Part shown: positions 32,612 to 34,152 of the stretch, one piece after another
Position numbering within the stretch: position 1 is the first letter of the stretch
Layout of the letters: every line of letters starts with the position of its first letter
Source of the DNA: Flavobacterium sp.
Lineage (GTDB): Bacteria > Bacteroidota > Bacteroidia > Flavobacteriales > Flavobacteriaceae
NCBI GenBank assembly: GCA_016714905.1
Contig: JADKBW010000022.1
Location: 1 to 34,152 of the forward strand
DNA: 34,152 nucleotides
Reading direction: 5' to 3'
The notes under the pieces: generated by a model
Told to the model about the DNA's origin: nothing
Databases searched by the model: none
The model's input: only the letters and a program-made list of their open reading frames with translations
Made by a program: the position numbers and the translations under genes

Positions 32612-34152
32612 ATGAAAAAAGTCTTATTGCTCGCGTTGATAGGTTTTACCTTATCTACGAATGCCCAAATTAAAAAGAAGAAAGCCATGCCAGCAAAAAA
32701 AACGGAAGCAGTTTCAAAAAAGAGTGCAACACCCGTAGAAAAAAAAGTTGTTGTTTATCAAGTGTTTACACGATTGTTTGGAAATAAAAACACAACGAAT
32801 GCGCCGTGGGGAACTATCGAGAAAAATGGCGTGGGAAAATTTAATGATTTTACCGATAAAGCGCTGCAAGAAATCAAAAATCTGGGAGTAACTCATATTT
32901 GGTATACTGGAGTTCCGCATCATGCATTGGTGAATGATTATACAAAATATGGGATTTCTAACGATGATCCAGATGTGGTGAAAGGCCGCGCAGGATCGCC
33001 TTATGCGGTAAAAGATTACTATAATGTGAATCCTGATTTAGCGGAAAATCCTGCAAACCGTTTGCAAGAATTTGAAGCGTTAATTGCACGAACGCATAAA
33101 AATGGATTGAAAATTAATCGACATTGTCCCGAATCATGTGGCGAGAAAATATGAAAACCGGATATCAATGATTGGTACGAAACAGTCAAAATTAATTATG
33201 GAATTCGACCTGATGGTTCTAAAGATTTTCCGGAATTACCAGCAGGATTTGATAAAAAATCATACCAAGAACATTATGCTTTTTGGACAAACAAAAATGT
33301 CCCAAGTTCATGGAAAAAATTCAGAGACATCGCTTTATATTGGACTGCAAAAGGTGTTGATGGATTTCGTTACGACATGGCAGAAATGGTGCCTTATGAA
33401 TTTTGGAGTTATATGAACTCGTCTATTAAAATGAAGAATCCAAATGCATTTTTATTGGCTGAAGTCTATAATCCGAATGAATATAGAAATTACATCAAGT
33501 TAGGAAAAATGGATTATTTGTACGATAAAGTTGATTTGTATGATCACCTAAAACTGGTAATTCAAGGAAAAGCGTTGCCAGACCCAATCACTGAGATTCA
33601 AGCAAAGTTTGCAGATATTGAGCACCACATGTTACACTTCTTAGACAATCATGATGAACAACGTTTGGCGAGTGCAGCTTTTGCAGGAACTCCTGAAAAA
33701 GGAAAACCTTTAATGGTGGTTTCTACTACCTTGAGTTCATCTCCAACCATGATTTATTTTGGACAAGAGGTAGGCGAGGCAGGCAATGAAGATGGTGGAT
33801 TTGGGAAACCAACAAGAACATCAATTTTTGACTACGTTGGAGTTCCAAGTCACCAGCGATGGATGAACGATGGACTTTTTGATGGTGGGAAGCTGACCGA
33901 TGCTGAAAAGAATTTGCGGGATTTCTATTCTAGATTGTTGAATTTCTCAATTAATAGTTCTGCTTTGATGGATAAATTTCAGGAAATACAAACAGTTAAC
34001 AGAAATCCTCCACCTGTAAATAATACTAGTCAGGAAGCAAATGCTACTGTTTCTGAAACTACTTCAAGTGCCACGGGAAAGAGCGCCTATAGTGAAGGAC
34101 TGTATTCTTTTGTGCGTTGGTCTAACACGCAAAAATTAATTGTTGTTGCTAA
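32612..34152 (+). CDS. GH13 alpha-amylase-type glycosidase, two frameshifts, 3' end beyond the window
   Basis: A secreted starch- or maltodextrin-active enzyme is likely. It starts at ATG 32612 with a signal peptide (MKKVLLLALIGFTLSTNAQ) and a Lys-rich linker, then a GH13 barrel: VVVYQVFTRLFGN, the first conserved region DIVPNHV, the nucleophile Asp in GVDGFRYDMAE (about 33353-33385), the acid Glu in LLAEVYNP (about 33450-33475), and the transition-state Asp in FLDNHDEQR. The frame breaks twice: a net extra base (or two missing) near 33112-33118 in AAAATTAATC, and one missing C near 33155-33159 in AACCGG. After that the frame is open to the last base. All catalytic residues are intact, so this is a working gene with read errors. 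The C-terminus is not seen. Confidence 0.85.

Noticed and set aside
1..34152. Mobile element or prophage
   Set aside because: No transposase, integrase, phage gene or target-site duplication was found; gene content is chromosomal throughout.

Overview
The window looks like a chromosomal stretch of a member of the Flavobacteriaceae, probably Flavobacterium or a close relative. The DNA is AT-rich. Several genes carry the Bacteroidetes promoter form (TAnnTTTG -7 element) and A-rich leaders instead of Shine-Dalgarno sites. The gene content is typical of the group: fused CcoN-CcoO, single-haem CcoP, a DUF5606 protein, an OstA-like protein and a DUF349 repeat protein.

Layout. 1-8966 is a cell-surface polysaccharide / lipopolysaccharide locus. 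It holds a capsule-type glycosyltransferase, a GT2-like glycosyltransferase, a YejM/PbgA-like membrane sulfatase-fold protein, an LPS-kinase-like protein, a heptosyltransferase (GT9) joined to a WaaE/KdtX-type GT2, and an LtaS-like phosphoglycerol-transferase-type protein. 8996-13477 is mostly housekeeping: dapD, a small secreted protein, ruvX, def, a DUF5606 protein, mazG and a small ABM-domain protein. 13479-24549 is a microaerobic respiration block: an FNR/CRP regulator, the copper ATPase ccoI, then ccoS-ccoNO-ccoQ-ccoP-ccoG-ccoH, a DsbD/TauE-like membrane protein, a DUF465 protein, and convergent hemN. 24683-32479 has a DUF349 protein, aroE, a TPR protein, a class III aminotransferase and an OstA-like protein, all on the minus strand. 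32612 to the window end is a GH13 alpha-amylase-type gene cut off by the window edge.

Most interesting signal. Three promoters (ccoI, ccoS-NOQPGH, hemN) each carry a TATGAY-N4-RTCA-type inverted repeat whose centre lies exactly 36.5 bp upstream of the final G of a TAnnTTTG -7 element. This is the geometry expected of class-II activation by a CRP/FNR protein. The gene for such a protein (13479-14159) is divergent from ccoI and shares one of the boxes, placed where it could repress its own promoter. This points to a self-contained oxygen-responsive regulon for haem synthesis, copper supply and the cbb3 oxidase.

Sequence quality. Seven genes (about 11 sites) contain single-base frame breaks, most in short homopolymers, while the neighbouring frame continues the same protein family without loss. 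Two of the seven are def and ruvX, which a living cell should need. I therefore read these as uncorrected indel errors and give the full reconstructed spans. The breaks cluster at 0.8-5 kb, 10.5-11.4 kb and 33.1 kb; the stretch from 11.7 to 33.1 kb shows none.

Intergenic regions carry several repeats: an ~85-nt hairpin-forming element in two copies, a long inverted repeat, an octamer array, and a 21-nt-period direct repeat. No tRNA, rRNA, CRISPR array, insertion sequence or prophage was seen. No stretch over 300 bases lacks a gene.
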